Source: a bacterium
Lineage (GTDB): Bacteria; CBDUZB01; JAGLHV01
Direction: 5' to 3'
DNA: 12,856 nt
Assembly: GCA_023132075.1 (NCBI GenBank)
Contig: JAGLYT010000014.1
Location: forward strand, 1 to 12,856
The notes under the pieces were generated by a model that was not told the origin of the DNA, made no database searches, and saw nothing but the letters and a program-made list of their open reading frames with translations. Both the position numbers and the translations under genes were made by a program. Position 1 is the first letter of the stretch. Each line of letters opens with the position of its first letter. This document shows, piece after piece, positions 1 to 7,159 of this stretch.

Positions 1-48
1 GAAACATATTTTGCCTTTATTTTTCACTTTTTAACCTATATTTGTCTG

Positions 49-160
49 TTGTCTATGGACTATCGACTGCCTTTAGTCATTTGTCTATTGACTATTTTTT
101 GTTTTTGTCTTTTTCCTCTTGCTATAAGCTATGAGCTGTTTTTTGACTTCTGTCTTTATG
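49..160. repeat. Dispersed repeat copy 1, running into the leuA 3' end
   Basis: GTCTATGGACTATCGACTGC at 51-70 is identical to 7064-7083, and GACTATTTTTTG at 90-101 is identical to 7124-7135, so two separated blocks recur in the same order, although the spacer between them differs. Bases 65-78 form GACT-loop-AGTC. Further into leuA, GCTATAAGCTATGAGCT (121-137) is an imperfect short tandem. The leuA stop codon (87-85) lies between the two shared blocks. How far the element extends on the leuA side is a guess: only 49-70 and 90-101 are shown by identity. Confidence 0.55.
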
Positions 161-1668
161 GCTATTTTATTTATCGCATTTAAATAAGCTTTAGCGGAAG
201 CTTCAATAATATCCGTTGAACTACCTCTTCCATTAATTACTTTATCCTTCCATTTCAACTTTATCAGTACTTCACCTAAAGCATCCTTCCCACCGGAAAT
301 AGCTCTAAGATTATAATCCGTTAGGGTAACCTTAAAGCCGCAAATTTTATCTATAGCTTTATATGCAGCATCTACAGGGCCATCACCGCAAGAAGCTTCC
401 TGAATTATTTCTTTTTCTTTTTTTAATCTAACCGTAGCAGTAGGTACAGCTTTGTTTCCTGATATAGTGTGAATATAATCCAGGGAAAATATTTCCCGCT
501 GTTTTTTGCCAATATTTACCTCGTCTTCCACTAACATATGTAAATCCTCATCATAAATATGCTTTTTTCTATCGGCTAAAACTTTAAAACTAACAAATAC
601 TTTATCCAATTGAGACCTAGAAAGTTTATATCCCAAATCTTTCATTCTTCTAGCAACGGCATGCCTGCCCGAATGTTTTCCCAGAACTAATTTACTTTCA
701 GTTAAACCTATGGATTCCGGTTTCATTATTTCATAAGTTGAACGTTTACTTAAAACACCATGTTGATGAATACCTGCTTCATGAGCAAAAGCATTAGCCC
801 CAACAATAGCTTTATTGGGTTGAACAATCACTCCGGTTAAACTGCTTACCAATCGCGATACTTTATGTATCTGTTGAGTTTTCACACTACTAATTAGAGG
901 AAACAAATCCTTTCTGGTAATAATAGACATAACAATCTCTTCTAAGGCCGCATTGCCTGCCCGTTCACCAATACCATTAATAGTGCATTCTATTTGTCTT
1001 GCTCCTTCTTTTATTGCAGAAAGTGAATTGGCTACTGCCATTCCCAGATCATTATGACAATGAACGCTTATTGTCGCTTTCCCAATATTAGGAACCTGTA
1101 TAATTATATCCTTTATCAGCCGGGCAAACTCAAAAGGGACTGAATACCCAACCGTATCGGGAATATTTATAGTAGTAGCACCCGCGGCAATTACCGCTTT
1201 GATTACCCGGCAAAGATAAGGAAAATCACTTCTTGTCGCATCCTCAGGAGAAAATTGCACATTGGAAGTCAATTTTTTAGCATATTTTACCGCTTCGACT
1301 GCCTGATTAAGCACTTGGGAACGGCTTTTCTTTAATTTATATTTTAAATGTATATCCGAAGTAGCAATGAAAGTGTGAATGCGTGAATTTTTGGCATATT
1401 TTATTGCCAACCAACAGGCATCTATGTCTGATTTCATTGCCCTCGCCAAACCACAAATTTCAGGACCCTTTATGTTTTGTGCAATAGCCTTCACTCCTTC
1501 AAAATCATCAGGTGAAGATACGGGAAAACCCGCTTCGATTACATCTACTTTCATTTCAGCCAAAACTTTAGCAATCTCCAGTTTCTCTGTTTTGGTCAGA
1601 CTGGCTCCGGGGGATTGTTCTCCGTCCCGCAGGGTAGTATCAAAAACAATTATTTTTTCCCGTTTCAT
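85..1668 (-). CDS. leuA: 2-isopropylmalate synthase
   Basis: Condenses acetyl-CoA with 2-oxoisovalerate to 2-isopropylmalate, the first leucine-specific step. The TIM-barrel domain (about 1-280) has [14 protein letters not shown] at 10-23, SPEDATRSD at 140-148, the metal-binding HCHND at 203-207 and [14 protein letters not shown] at 231-244. [11 protein letters not shown] (296-306) and LGKHSGRHA (329-337) belong to the linker, and the LeuA_dimer leucine-sensing domain covers about 395-502, with [26 protein letters not shown] near residue 73 separates it from CimA. The canonical domain ends near [10 protein letters not shown]; the last ~25 residues are a Lys/Thr-rich tail encoded by DNA resembling dispersed intergenic repeat. 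The ATG at 1668 has only weak upstream pairing (GGATGG is far off, GAAG close). Leucine feedback is expected from the family. The 167-base gap upstream is AT-rich with no confident promoter. Confidence 0.96.
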   Translation of the reverse strand: MKREKIIVFDTTLRDGEQSPGASLTKTEKLEIAKVLAEMKVDVIEAGFPVSSPDDFEGVKAIAQNIKGPEICGLARAMKSDIDACWLAIKYAKNSRIHTFIATSDIHLKYKLKKSRSQVLNQAVEAVKYAKKLTSNVQFSPEDATRSDFPYLCRVIKAVIAAGATTINIPDTVGYSVPFEFARLIKDIIIQVPNIGKATISVHCHNDLGMAVANSLSAIKEGARQIECTINGIGERAGNAALEEIVMSIITRKDLFPLISSVKTQQIHKVSRLVSSLTGVIVQPNKAIVGANAFAHEAGIHQHGVLSKRSTYEIMKPESIGLTESKLVLGKHSGRHAVARRMKDLGYKLSRSQLDKVFVSFKVLADRKKHIYDEDLHMLVEDEVNIGKKQREIFSLDYIHTISGNKAVPTATVRLKKEKEIIQEASCGDGPVDAAYKAIDKICGFKVTLTDYNLRAISGGKDALGEVLIKLKWKDKVINGRGSSTDIIEASAKAYLNAINKIAIKTEVKKQLIAYSKRKKTKTKNSQ

Positions 1669-1835
1669 TTTACTTCATACCATCCTTTTCTAAATTCAAT
1701 TAATCTAAACATCCCAATTTAAACCCTAAATATAACAATCCAGCACCCGTTTCTTGATGCTTTACTTAAAAATCAATTTTTAACAACCAATAAGATCAAT
1801 TGCCGATTATTTTATAATTATAATGACCTGTCTTT

Positions 1836-2603
1836 TTAGTCGTTTATCCTATTTTTTTTACGCAGGATATAAATTCTCAAGACATAATCAATAATACCCG
1901 ATAACATATAAGCAATCGAAATTATCAAAATTACATTCTGGGGATACATAAAAACAATCAACCCAAAAGTTACCAATAATATAAAAAAACGAAAAGACTT
2001 ACGCTTGTTTAACTTAAATCTTTTAAAATTACTATAACGAAAACTACTAACCATCAAATAAGATAATAAAACAATCAGTAAAGGTATTAACTTGCTAATA
2101 AAAGGAATTTCCTTCATTAGAAAAGGAATGGTTTTAGAGCTTACCTCCTGAATAAACATTTGATAAACAAGAACAAACGAAACCAAAAAACCGCCTGCTG
2201 CCGGAACAGGTAACCCTTGAAAATGGAAAATATCTTCTGCGTCTGAATTCTGCGATTTCACATTAAATTTTGCTAACCTTAATGTAGCAGCAACAACAAA
2301 AATTAACACTATAGCCTTACTCACTTTACTATATCTAATTAGAAATGCTTGATAGATTAAAATAGCCGGGGCTACCCCAAAAGAAATTAAATCAGCAAAA
2401 GAATCAAATTCTATACCAAATTTACTCGTAGATCCTGTCCAACGAGCTACCCGCCCGTCCAGGATATCAAAAACAATAGCAATTAAAATAAACCAGGCAG
2501 CAAGGGAAAAATTTCCTTCTATAGTTTTAATAATAGCAAGAAAACCTAAACTTAAATTAATCACGGTCAAAAAACCGGGCAAAACATATATGCCTTTACG
2601 CAT
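1836..2603 (-). CDS. pssA: CDP-diacylglycerol-serine O-phosphatidyltransferase
   Basis: Integral membrane enzyme that transfers phosphatidyl from CDP-diacylglycerol to L-serine, giving phosphatidylserine and CMP; Psd then makes phosphatidylethanolamine. The CDP-alcohol phosphotransferase signature D-x2-DG-x2-AR-x8-G-x3-D-x3-D is complete: D46, D49, G50, A53, R54, G63, D67 and D71. It is followed by LISFGVAPA (72-80), typical of the type II PssA subfamily (Bacillus/archaeal-like), not the phospholipase-D-like E. coli enzyme. Several hydrophobic segments are visible, at about residues 8-28, 36-50, 75-90, 97-110, 135-150, 172-186, 205-220 and 223-246, consistent with 6-8 membrane helices. The LPVPAAGGF segment (131-139) is also common in the family. 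The length of 255 residues is usual. The start overlaps psd; the stop lies 167 bases before leuA. Confidence 0.95.
   Translation of the reverse strand: MRKGIYVLPGFLTVINLSLGFLAIIKTIEGNFSLAAWFILIAIVFDILDGRVARWTGSTSKFGIEFDSFADLISFGVAPAILIYQAFLIRYSKVSKAIVLIFVVAATLRLAKFNVKSQNSDAEDIFHFQGLPVPAAGGFLVSFVLVYQMFIQEVSSKTIPFLMKEIPFISKLIPLLIVLLSYLMVSSFRYSNFKRFKLNKRKSFRFFILLVTFGLIVFMYPQNVILIISIAYMLSGIIDYVLRIYILRKKNRIND
2596..2603 (-). other. psd-pssA gene overlap
   Basis: The psd stop TAA and the pssA start ATG share TATGCGTAA. The pssA Shine-Dalgarno AAGGAGG lies in the last psd codons (Lys-Glu-Asp), six bases before the ATG. This points to a tightly coupled pair. Confidence 0.85.
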
Positions 2604-3312
2604 ATTTATCCTCCTTTAGTTTAGCCACAACCGTTATTCCGGCCTTTACTTTATCGTGTTTTTTTACCACAACATCAAAAATTTGAGGCACATAAATATC
2701 TACCTGTGACCCGAATTTAATTAACCCTATCTTTTCCCCTTTTTTTACTTCATCCCCTTCTTTAACCCGACAAACTATCCTGCGGGCAATTATCCCGGCA
2801 ATTTGATTTATTAACACATACACTTTTTTAGACGATTTATCAGCCATTTTATTTTCTAAATTACGATCTGAAACATCAGCTTCTATGCCAATAAGATTCT
2901 GTTCGTTTTCTATGTCTGCATTCTTTCTGTTAGCGGGAATAAACTTTCCCTTTTTATACTGTATAAACATTACCTTTCCAGCCATAGGAGCACGTTGAAT
3001 ATGCGCATTAAATATCGACATAAAAATTTTAATTACTCTAAATTTTTCCTCTTCAAAAAAATCCCCTTTTTTTACTTCCTCTATATCCAAAATCACTCCA
3101 TCTGCCGGGGCAAGAAGAAATTCTTCACCCGGAGTAATTTTTCGGGGTAAATCCCTGAAAAAAAACATACAAAACACACATAAAAACAAAAAAAAGATAC
3201 TAAAATAAATAAATAAAACACCAAAACTTCTCCCTAAAACATAAAAAATCAACGATAACCCAAAAAAAATTTTAATAAAATTCATTCCCTCCGGCACAAC
3301 AGGTAAACGCAT
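2596..3312 (-). CDS. psd: Phosphatidylserine decarboxylase proenzyme (short type)
   Basis: Decarboxylates phosphatidylserine to phosphatidylethanolamine at the inner membrane, using a pyruvoyl group made by self-cleavage. A strongly hydrophobic stretch at about residues 12-52 could form one or two membrane segments. FFRDLPRKI (51-59), APADG (68-72), MSIFNAHIQRAPMAG (98-112, with the conserved His104) and LINQIAGIIARRIV (167-180) are family blocks. KFGSQVDIYVP holds the Gly201-Ser202 pair where cleavage should leave the pyruvoyl on Ser202 of a short alpha chain of about 37 residues. At 238 residues it belongs to the short, archaeal-like Psd group rather than the E. coli form (322 residues, LGST site). 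The ATG has AAAGGAG five bases upstream. Its end overlaps the pssA start by 8 bases, and the two act consecutively (PssA first), so co-expression makes sense. Confidence 0.95.
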   Translation of the reverse strand: MRLPVVPEGMNFIKIFFGLSLIFYVLGRSFGVLFIYFSIFFLFLCVFCMFFFRDLPRKITPGEEFLLAPADGVILDIEEVKKGDFFEEEKFRVIKIFMSIFNAHIQRAPMAGKVMFIQYKKGKFIPANRKNADIENEQNLIGIEADVSDRNLENKMADKSSKKVYVLINQIAGIIARRIVCRVKEGDEVKKGEKIGLIKFGSQVDIYVPQIFDVVVKKHDKVKAGITVVAKLKEDKYA

Positions 3313-3513
3313 AAAAACTCCTTTCTAAGTGTTTCTTATCCAACAATAATTATGCAATACAACTTTTTTATCCTTATTGCCTACCCGCTAAAATTGTTAA
3401 TCTTCTCATTAAGGCAAAGCGAATACACAAAATGTCTATTTAAAAAAACACTATCCATTAAATGATTTACAAAAAATCAAACACAAAATAAGTAATAAAC
3501 TCTAAAGACTAAA

Positions 3514-4518
3514 TTACTTCTTTTTTTGTTTTTTCAACCAGGGCATCATCCCGCGTAAAATCCGGCCGACTTTTTCAATCCCGTGTTCGGAACACTCTTT
3601 ACTTGCCTGTCTGAATACCGGCCGTCCTATTTGATTTTCCAACAACCATTCGCGGGCAAATTCCCCTGACTTCACCTCACTCAGAATTTTTTTCATTTCT
3701 TTTTTTGTTTCAGGGGTAACAATTCTTTTTCCCCGGCTATATTCGCCATACTCCGCCGTATCGGAAATAGAATAATTCATCCCACCAATCCCCTCTTCCT
3801 GAATTAAGTCGGTAATTAATTTAACCTCGTGCAAACATTCAAAATAGGCAATTTCCGGCTGATACCCCGCCTCTACCAATGTTTCGAATCCGGCCTTAAT
3901 CAATTCTACCAATCCACCGCAAAGAACCACCTGTTCTCCAAACAAATCCGTCTCCGTCTCTTCGGCAAAAGTAGTTTCAATTACTCCTGCTCTGGTACTA
4001 CCAATCCCTTTAGCATAAGCCAAAGCAATTTCTCTTGCTTTTCCTGCCTTATCCTGATACACAGCAAACAATGCAGGTACGCCTTTTCCTTCTTCATACA
4101 TTCTTCTCACCAAATGTCCCGGACTCTTAGGGGCAACCATTACCACATTAGCATCTGCCGGCGGATCTATTTGATAAAACCTTATATTAAACCCGTGAGA
4201 AAATCCTAAAGTTACTCCTTTTTTTAAATTGGGTAAAATTTCCGAGTTATAAATTTTACTTTGTAACTGATCCGGAAGTAGAATTTGAATAAAATCAGCT
4301 CCATGGCAAGCTTCCGCAGCAGAAAGAGGTTTCCAACCATCTTCTATCGCTTTCTCCCAGTTAGCCATACCCTTTTTTTCTCCTATTACTACATTTAACC
4401 CCGAATCCCTAAGATTCTGAGCCTGAGCATGTCCCTGACTGCCGTAACCAATACAGGCAATTTTTTTTCCTTTTAAAACTTTTAAATCCGCATCCTGGTC
4501 ATAATACATCTTTGCCAT
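3514..4518 (-). CDS. ilvC: Ketol-acid reductoisomerase, class I (possibly NADH-preferring)
   Basis: Rearranges and reduces 2-acetolactate and 2-aceto-2-hydroxybutyrate to the dihydroxy acids used by IlvD; Mg2+ dependent. The 334 residues match the short class I form. The Rossmann domain (about 1-180) has [17 protein letters not shown] at 24-40. The knotted C-terminal domain has the metal and substrate segments [12 protein letters not shown] (191-202), ECLHEVKLI (227-235) and ISDTAEYGE (251-259). The loop after beta-2 reads GEKKGMANW (46-54), where NADPH enzymes typically have G-L-R-x-G-S-x-S-W. Glu47 replaces Leu, Lys48 replaces Arg, and Met51 and Asn53 replace the two serines that hold the 2'-phosphate, so preference may be shifted to NADH; this is inference. 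Translation is probably coupled to ilvN. The 201 bases to psd hold no recognised terminator or promoter. Confidence 0.97.
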   Translation of the reverse strand: MAKMYYDQDADLKVLKGKKIACIGYGSQGHAQAQNLRDSGLNVVIGEKKGMANWEKAIEDGWKPLSAAEACHGADFIQILLPDQLQSKIYNSEILPNLKKGVTLGFSHGFNIRFYQIDPPADANVVMVAPKSPGHLVRRMYEEGKGVPALFAVYQDKAGKAREIALAYAKGIGSTRAGVIETTFAEETETDLFGEQVVLCGGLVELIKAGFETLVEAGYQPEIAYFECLHEVKLITDLIQEEGIGGMNYSISDTAEYGEYSRGKRIVTPETKKEMKKILSEVKSGEFAREWLLENQIGRPVFRQASKECSEHGIEKVGRILRGMMPWLKKQKKK

Positions 4519-4532
4519 CTCTCTCCTCCTTA
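4519..4532 (-). promoter_or_regulatory. ilvC ribosome site joined to the ilvN stop codon
   Basis: On the minus strand TAA (the ilvN stop, 4532-4530) is followed directly by GGAGG (4529-4525), six spacer bases and the ilvC ATG at 4518. Ribosomes ending ilvN would be placed at the ilvC start, so translational coupling is likely. Confidence 0.7.
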
Positions 4533-5030
4533 TTTATTCTCTATTTTAGTTTTATTCATTCCCCGGGACATAGCAATAATCCCCGTCCTGGCCAATTCTT
4601 CTATTTCAAAGGGCTGCAACATTTTTATTAAAGCTTCGATTTTACCTTTATTTCCTGTCATTTCAATAATTAAAGTTTTTGCAGAAACATCAATAATTTT
4701 TGCCCGAAAAATATCTACAATCTGTAAAATCTCAGAACGGGTAGAACTATTCGCTTTAACTTTAATCATAACAAGATCCCTTTCTACATGGCTTACATTC
4801 AAAAAATCACTAACCTTAATTACATCAATGAGTTTATTCAGCTGTTTCATTACCTGCTCTAAAATTTGCTCATCACCCCGAACAACAATAGTCATCCTGG
4901 AAATAGTAGAATCCTCGGTTTCCCCTACCGACAGGCTATCAATATTAAAACCTCGTGCACTAAATAATCCGGCAATCCTGGCTAAAACACCTGATTTATT
5001 TTCAACCAAAACCACAATTGTATGTCGCAT
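4530..5030 (-). CDS. ilvN: Acetolactate synthase small (regulatory) subunit
   Basis: Regulatory partner of IlvB: it raises catalytic activity and confers valine feedback inhibition. The chosen ATG at 5030 gives 166 residues beginning [19 protein letters not shown], close to the E. coli IlvH length (163), and has AGGAGGG four bases upstream. A longer frame from GTG at 5069 (179 residues, beginning [14 protein letters not shown]) would translate its own Shine-Dalgarno and is unlikely. The N-terminal ACT domain spans about residues 1-77, and the C-terminal ALS_ss_C domain about 80-160, with RDLVMIKV and [22 protein letters not shown]-like sequence. Asn11, Gly14 and Asn29, the positions that determine valine sensitivity in E. 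coli IlvH, are all conserved, so I infer valine inhibition. The stop codon TAA is joined directly to the ilvC ribosome site. The family symbols ilvN and ilvH are used interchangeably. Confidence 0.95.
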   Translation of the reverse strand: MRHTIVVLVENKSGVLARIAGLFSARGFNIDSLSVGETEDSTISRMTIVVRGDEQILEQVMKQLNKLIDVIKVSDFLNVSHVERDLVMIKVKANSSTRSEILQIVDIFRAKIIDVSAKTLIIEMTGNKGKIEALIKMLQPFEIEELARTGIIAMSRGMNKTKIENK

Positions 5031-5087
5031 CTTCCCTCCTTCTCTATTCATAAGTTTAGTAAATTCCACAGCGGTTTCTTTTTTATT

Positions 5088-6782
5088 TTAAGCCAAGCCG
5101 CTAATTATTTCATCTAAAGGAACACCGGCAGGAACCATCGGAAAAACATTTTCCTCTTTTTCGATATGAAAATCCAAAACCACAGTCTTTTTCATGGCAA
5201 TGGCTTTTTTTAAAGCCGGTTCTACTTCCTCTTTTTTAGTTATGCGTAATCCTTCTAAATTATAAGCCTCTGCTACTTTAACGAAATCGGGATTACCGGA
5301 AAACAATGTAGCCGAATATCTTTTTTTATAAAAAAGTTCCTGCCATTGACGTACCATACCCAAACAATTATTATTTAAAACAACAACTATTACCGCTATT
5401 TTATTTTGTGCTGCAGTAGCCAATTCCTGAATATTCATCTGAAAACTACCATCTCCGGCAATATCAAAAACAAGTTTTTCCGGACAGGCAATTTTAGCTC
5501 CGATTGCCGCAGGAAATCCATAACCCATCGTTCCCAATCCTCCACTGGTAAGAAAATGGCGGGGATAATCGTACTTATAAAATTGCTGCGCCCACATCTG
5601 ATTTTGTCCGACTTCAGTAACAATAATTGCTTTCCCTTTAGTTGCCTCATGAATCTTCTCCATAATAAATTGTGGACGCAACTTATCATCTTTCTTATAT
5701 TTTAGAGGATTTACTTCTTTCCATTTCTTAATCTGCCCATGCCATTTCTCTAATCGATTTTTTCGAAATTTATCTTTTTCCTGAAGAACTATTTCATTTA
5801 ATTTTTTCAAAACATTTTTAACATCTCCGACGATGGGAATATCCACTTTCACATTTTTACTAATTGAAGTGGGATCGATATCAATATGAATAATTCTTGC
5901 CTGCGGGGCAAACGCATCTATTTTTGCAGTAATCCGATCATCAAAACGAGACCCTACAGCAATAATTAAATCAGACCGCTGCATAGCAAAATTCGCATAA
6001 TGGGTTCCATGCATTCCCAACATTCCCAGGAATAATTCCGAGTTACTTGGGAAACTCCCCATTCCCATCAAAGTAGTCGTTACCGGTATTTGAGTAATCT
6101 CGGCTAATTCTCTTAATTGCTTTGACCCTCCGGAAAGAACTACTCCCCCCCCTGCATAAATAACCGGTTGTTTTGATTTTGAAATTAATTCCACCGCTTT
6201 TTTTATTTGCTGAAGATGACCGGAACAATTAGGTTTATAACTACGAATTTCCACCTTTTTCCCGGAAGAAGAAAATTCGGTAACCGCCTTCTGAACGTCC
6301 GCGGGCAAATCAATTAATACAGGCCCCGGACGACCGCTCCGGGCAATATAAAAAGCCTCTCTAATAATTTTAGCCAAATTTTTAACGTCCTTAACTAAAT
6401 AATTGTGTTTGGTAATCGATCGGGTAATTCCTGTTGTATCCGCTTCCTGAAAAGCATCATTACCAATTAAAGAAGTAGCTACCTGTCCTGTAAAAGCCAC
6501 CATAGGAATAGAATCCATGTGGGCAGTAGCTAAACCTGTAGTAAGATTAGTAGCACCCGGCCCCGAAGTAGCAATACAAACCCCTACTTCACCGGTAACA
6601 CGGGCATATCCATCAGCCATATGAGCTGCACCTTGCTCATGACGGGCAAGAATAAATTTTATCGGTGCATCATAGAGTACATCAAAAATAGGTAAAAGCA
6701 CCCCCCCGGGAATTCCAAAAAGTACCTCTACCTTTTGTTCCTTAAGACATTCCACAAAAATCTGCGCTCCTGTTAACTTCAT
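5088..6782 (-). CDS. ilvB: Acetolactate synthase large (catalytic) subunit
   Basis: Thiamine-diphosphate enzyme that joins two pyruvates to 2-acetolactate, or pyruvate and 2-oxobutyrate to 2-aceto-2-hydroxybutyrate; it acts with the IlvN subunit encoded next. The 564 residues hold the usual three domains. The N-terminal PYR domain (about 1-170) has FGIPGG at 22-27 and the catalytic glutamate in RHEQGAAHMADGYAR (E49). The middle FAD-binding domain has VGSRFDDR at 276-283. The PP domain has VGQNQMWAQQFY at 391-402 and the ThDP/Mg motif beginning GDGSFQMN at 443 and ending in NNN at 470-472. MVRQWQE (476-482) keeps the Trp (W480) that in AHAS favours 2-oxobutyrate and is a herbicide-site residue, which supports a biosynthetic rather than catabolic enzyme. 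The start MKLTGAQIFVE is canonical and is preceded by AGGGAGG five bases upstream. The stop lies 57 bases before the ilvN start. Confidence 0.97.
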   Translation of the reverse strand: MKLTGAQIFVECLKEQKVEVLFGIPGGVLLPIFDVLYDAPIKFILARHEQGAAHMADGYARVTGEVGVCIATSGPGATNLTTGLATAHMDSIPMVAFTGQVATSLIGNDAFQEADTTGITRSITKHNYLVKDVKNLAKIIREAFYIARSGRPGPVLIDLPADVQKAVTEFSSSGKKVEIRSYKPNCSGHLQQIKKAVELISKSKQPVIYAGGGVVLSGGSKQLRELAEITQIPVTTTLMGMGSFPSNSELFLGMLGMHGTHYANFAMQRSDLIIAVGSRFDDRITAKIDAFAPQARIIHIDIDPTSISKNVKVDIPIVGDVKNVLKKLNEIVLQEKDKFRKNRLEKWHGQIKKWKEVNPLKYKKDDKLRPQFIMEKIHEATKGKAIIVTEVGQNQMWAQQFYKYDYPRHFLTSGGLGTMGYGFPAAIGAKIACPEKLVFDIAGDGSFQMNIQELATAAQNKIAVIVVVLNNNCLGMVRQWQELFYKKRYSATLFSGNPDFVKVAEAYNLEGLRITKKEEVEPALKKAIAMKKTVVLDFHIEKEENVFPMVPAGVPLDEIISGLA

Positions 6783-6939
6783 CTGTTCCTCCCTTTACCC
6801 TTGTTCGTAATGTCAAAAATGTTTTATTTTTTGGTAGTCGTCCGCCTAAGGAGGACGTTTTTACTGTAATAATTTCTTCTAAATCAACATCCACCAAGCC
6901 TTCAAATACATACTTTTCCAAATTATCAATTGTAACAAT
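6742..6939 (-). other. Unassigned open frame of 65 codons before and overlapping ilvB
   Basis: After a TGA at 6942-6940 the frame stays open for 65 codons and ends in TAA at 6744-6742, inside the ilvB 5' end in a different frame. Its first part reads NLEKYVFEGLVDVDLEEII and looks protein-like in composition. Part of the remainder is encoded by the palindrome at 6839-6857 (LGGRL). I see no ATG with a ribosome site, only weak TTG or GTG options. The same frame continues upstream across the inverted repeat with only two stops (TAG at 6990-6988 and the TGA), and an ATG at 7011. It could be a decayed gene fragment broken by repeat insertion, or chance. The many Val, Leu and Ile codons are not in the consecutive runs of a classical leader peptide. 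No family was recognised. Confidence 0.2.
6839..6862 (+). terminator. Hairpin plus T-run on the plus strand (terminator-like or repeat palindrome)
   Basis: CGTCC (6839-6843) pairs with GGACG (6853-6857); inside, CC pairs with GG across a G-A mismatch around a TAA loop, and TTTTT (6858-6862) follows on the plus strand. The shape is that of an intrinsic terminator for plus-strand transcription, but no plus-strand gene precedes it. On the minus strand no T-run follows, so it would not stop ilvD-to-ilvB transcription. The related sequence AAGGCGGACGGACTA at 7111-7125 suggests a palindromic repeat fragment. Function is uncertain. Confidence 0.3.
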
Positions 6940-6944
6940 TCAAA

Positions 6945-7000
6945 GGTAATCCGTGTCTCCTTCCCCTACAAAGGCTAAAGCCTGCGGCTACCGGATTCCC
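6945..7000. repeat. Imperfect inverted repeat with internal hairpins
   Basis: GGTAATCCG (6945-6953) and CGGATTCCC (6992-7000) pair in 8 of 9 positions and bracket 38 bases. Inside are two mutually exclusive hairpins: AGGCTAAAGCCT (6972-6983, 5-bp stem) and AGCCTGCGGCT (6979-6989, 4-bp stem). GCTAAAGC recurs at 6974-6981 and 7082-7089, which links this block to the repeat at 7061-7147. The arrangement resembles a small palindromic element with degenerate ends. On the minus strand it could fold in an ilvD-ilvB transcript, but it has no T-run and so is not an intrinsic terminator. Confidence 0.5.
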
Positions 7001-7060
7001 ACAACCACCATTATTCCCGTCCGCTCTATTTTAAACGAATTTAGTATTTTATTCTTTGTC

Positions 7061-7147
7061 TTTGTCTATGGACTATCGACTGCTAAAGCAGAACGACAGT
7101 CTCGCCAGTCAGTAAGGCGGACGGACTATTTTTTGCCATTTGCCATT
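7061..7147. repeat. Dispersed repeat copy 2 (compound, hairpin-forming)
   Basis: The core GTCTATGGACTATCGACTGC (7064-7083) matches 51-70 exactly; with two more bases on the left the identity is 22 nt. It is followed by CTGCTAAAGCAG (7080-7091, perfect 5-bp stem, AA loop), GTCTCGCCAGTCAG, then AAGGCGGACGGAC and GACTATTTTTTG (7124-7135, the last also at 90-101), and ends in a perfect TGCCATT tandem (7134-7147) immediately before the ilvD stop codon. The mosaic of short palindromes looks like a small non-coding mobile or amplified repeat rather than a gene. Confidence 0.65.
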
Positions 7148-7159
7148 CGCAATCTTTGC

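Noticed and set aside
1-7. Possible start of a further gene (ATG at 7-5, with AAAGG upstream)
   Set aside because: Only two codons are visible before the window ends, so nothing can be shown.
1812-1823. TTATAATTATAA palindrome in the pssA-leuA gap
   Set aside because: Such palindromes are expected by chance in AT-rich intergenic DNA, and no promoter with matching -35 and -10 boxes was found around it.
3313-3513. Promoter or terminator between ilvC and psd
   Set aside because: The stretch is AT-rich with a T-run at 3442-3448 on the coding strand but no hairpin before it, and -35/-10 candidates were too weak to list.
5031-5069. Longer ilvN start at GTG 5069
   Set aside because: It would translate the AGGAGGG ribosome site that serves the ATG at 5030, and family N-termini align with [11 protein letters not shown].
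5406-5705. Open frames on both strands within ilvB (also 6043-6228)
   Set aside because: They lie wholly inside the well-supported ilvB in other frames and resemble no protein family.
6783-7159. T-box, attenuator or riboswitch before ilvB
   Set aside because: No T-box consensus, no run of Leu/Ile/Val codons in a leader frame and no minus-strand hairpin with a T-run was seen.
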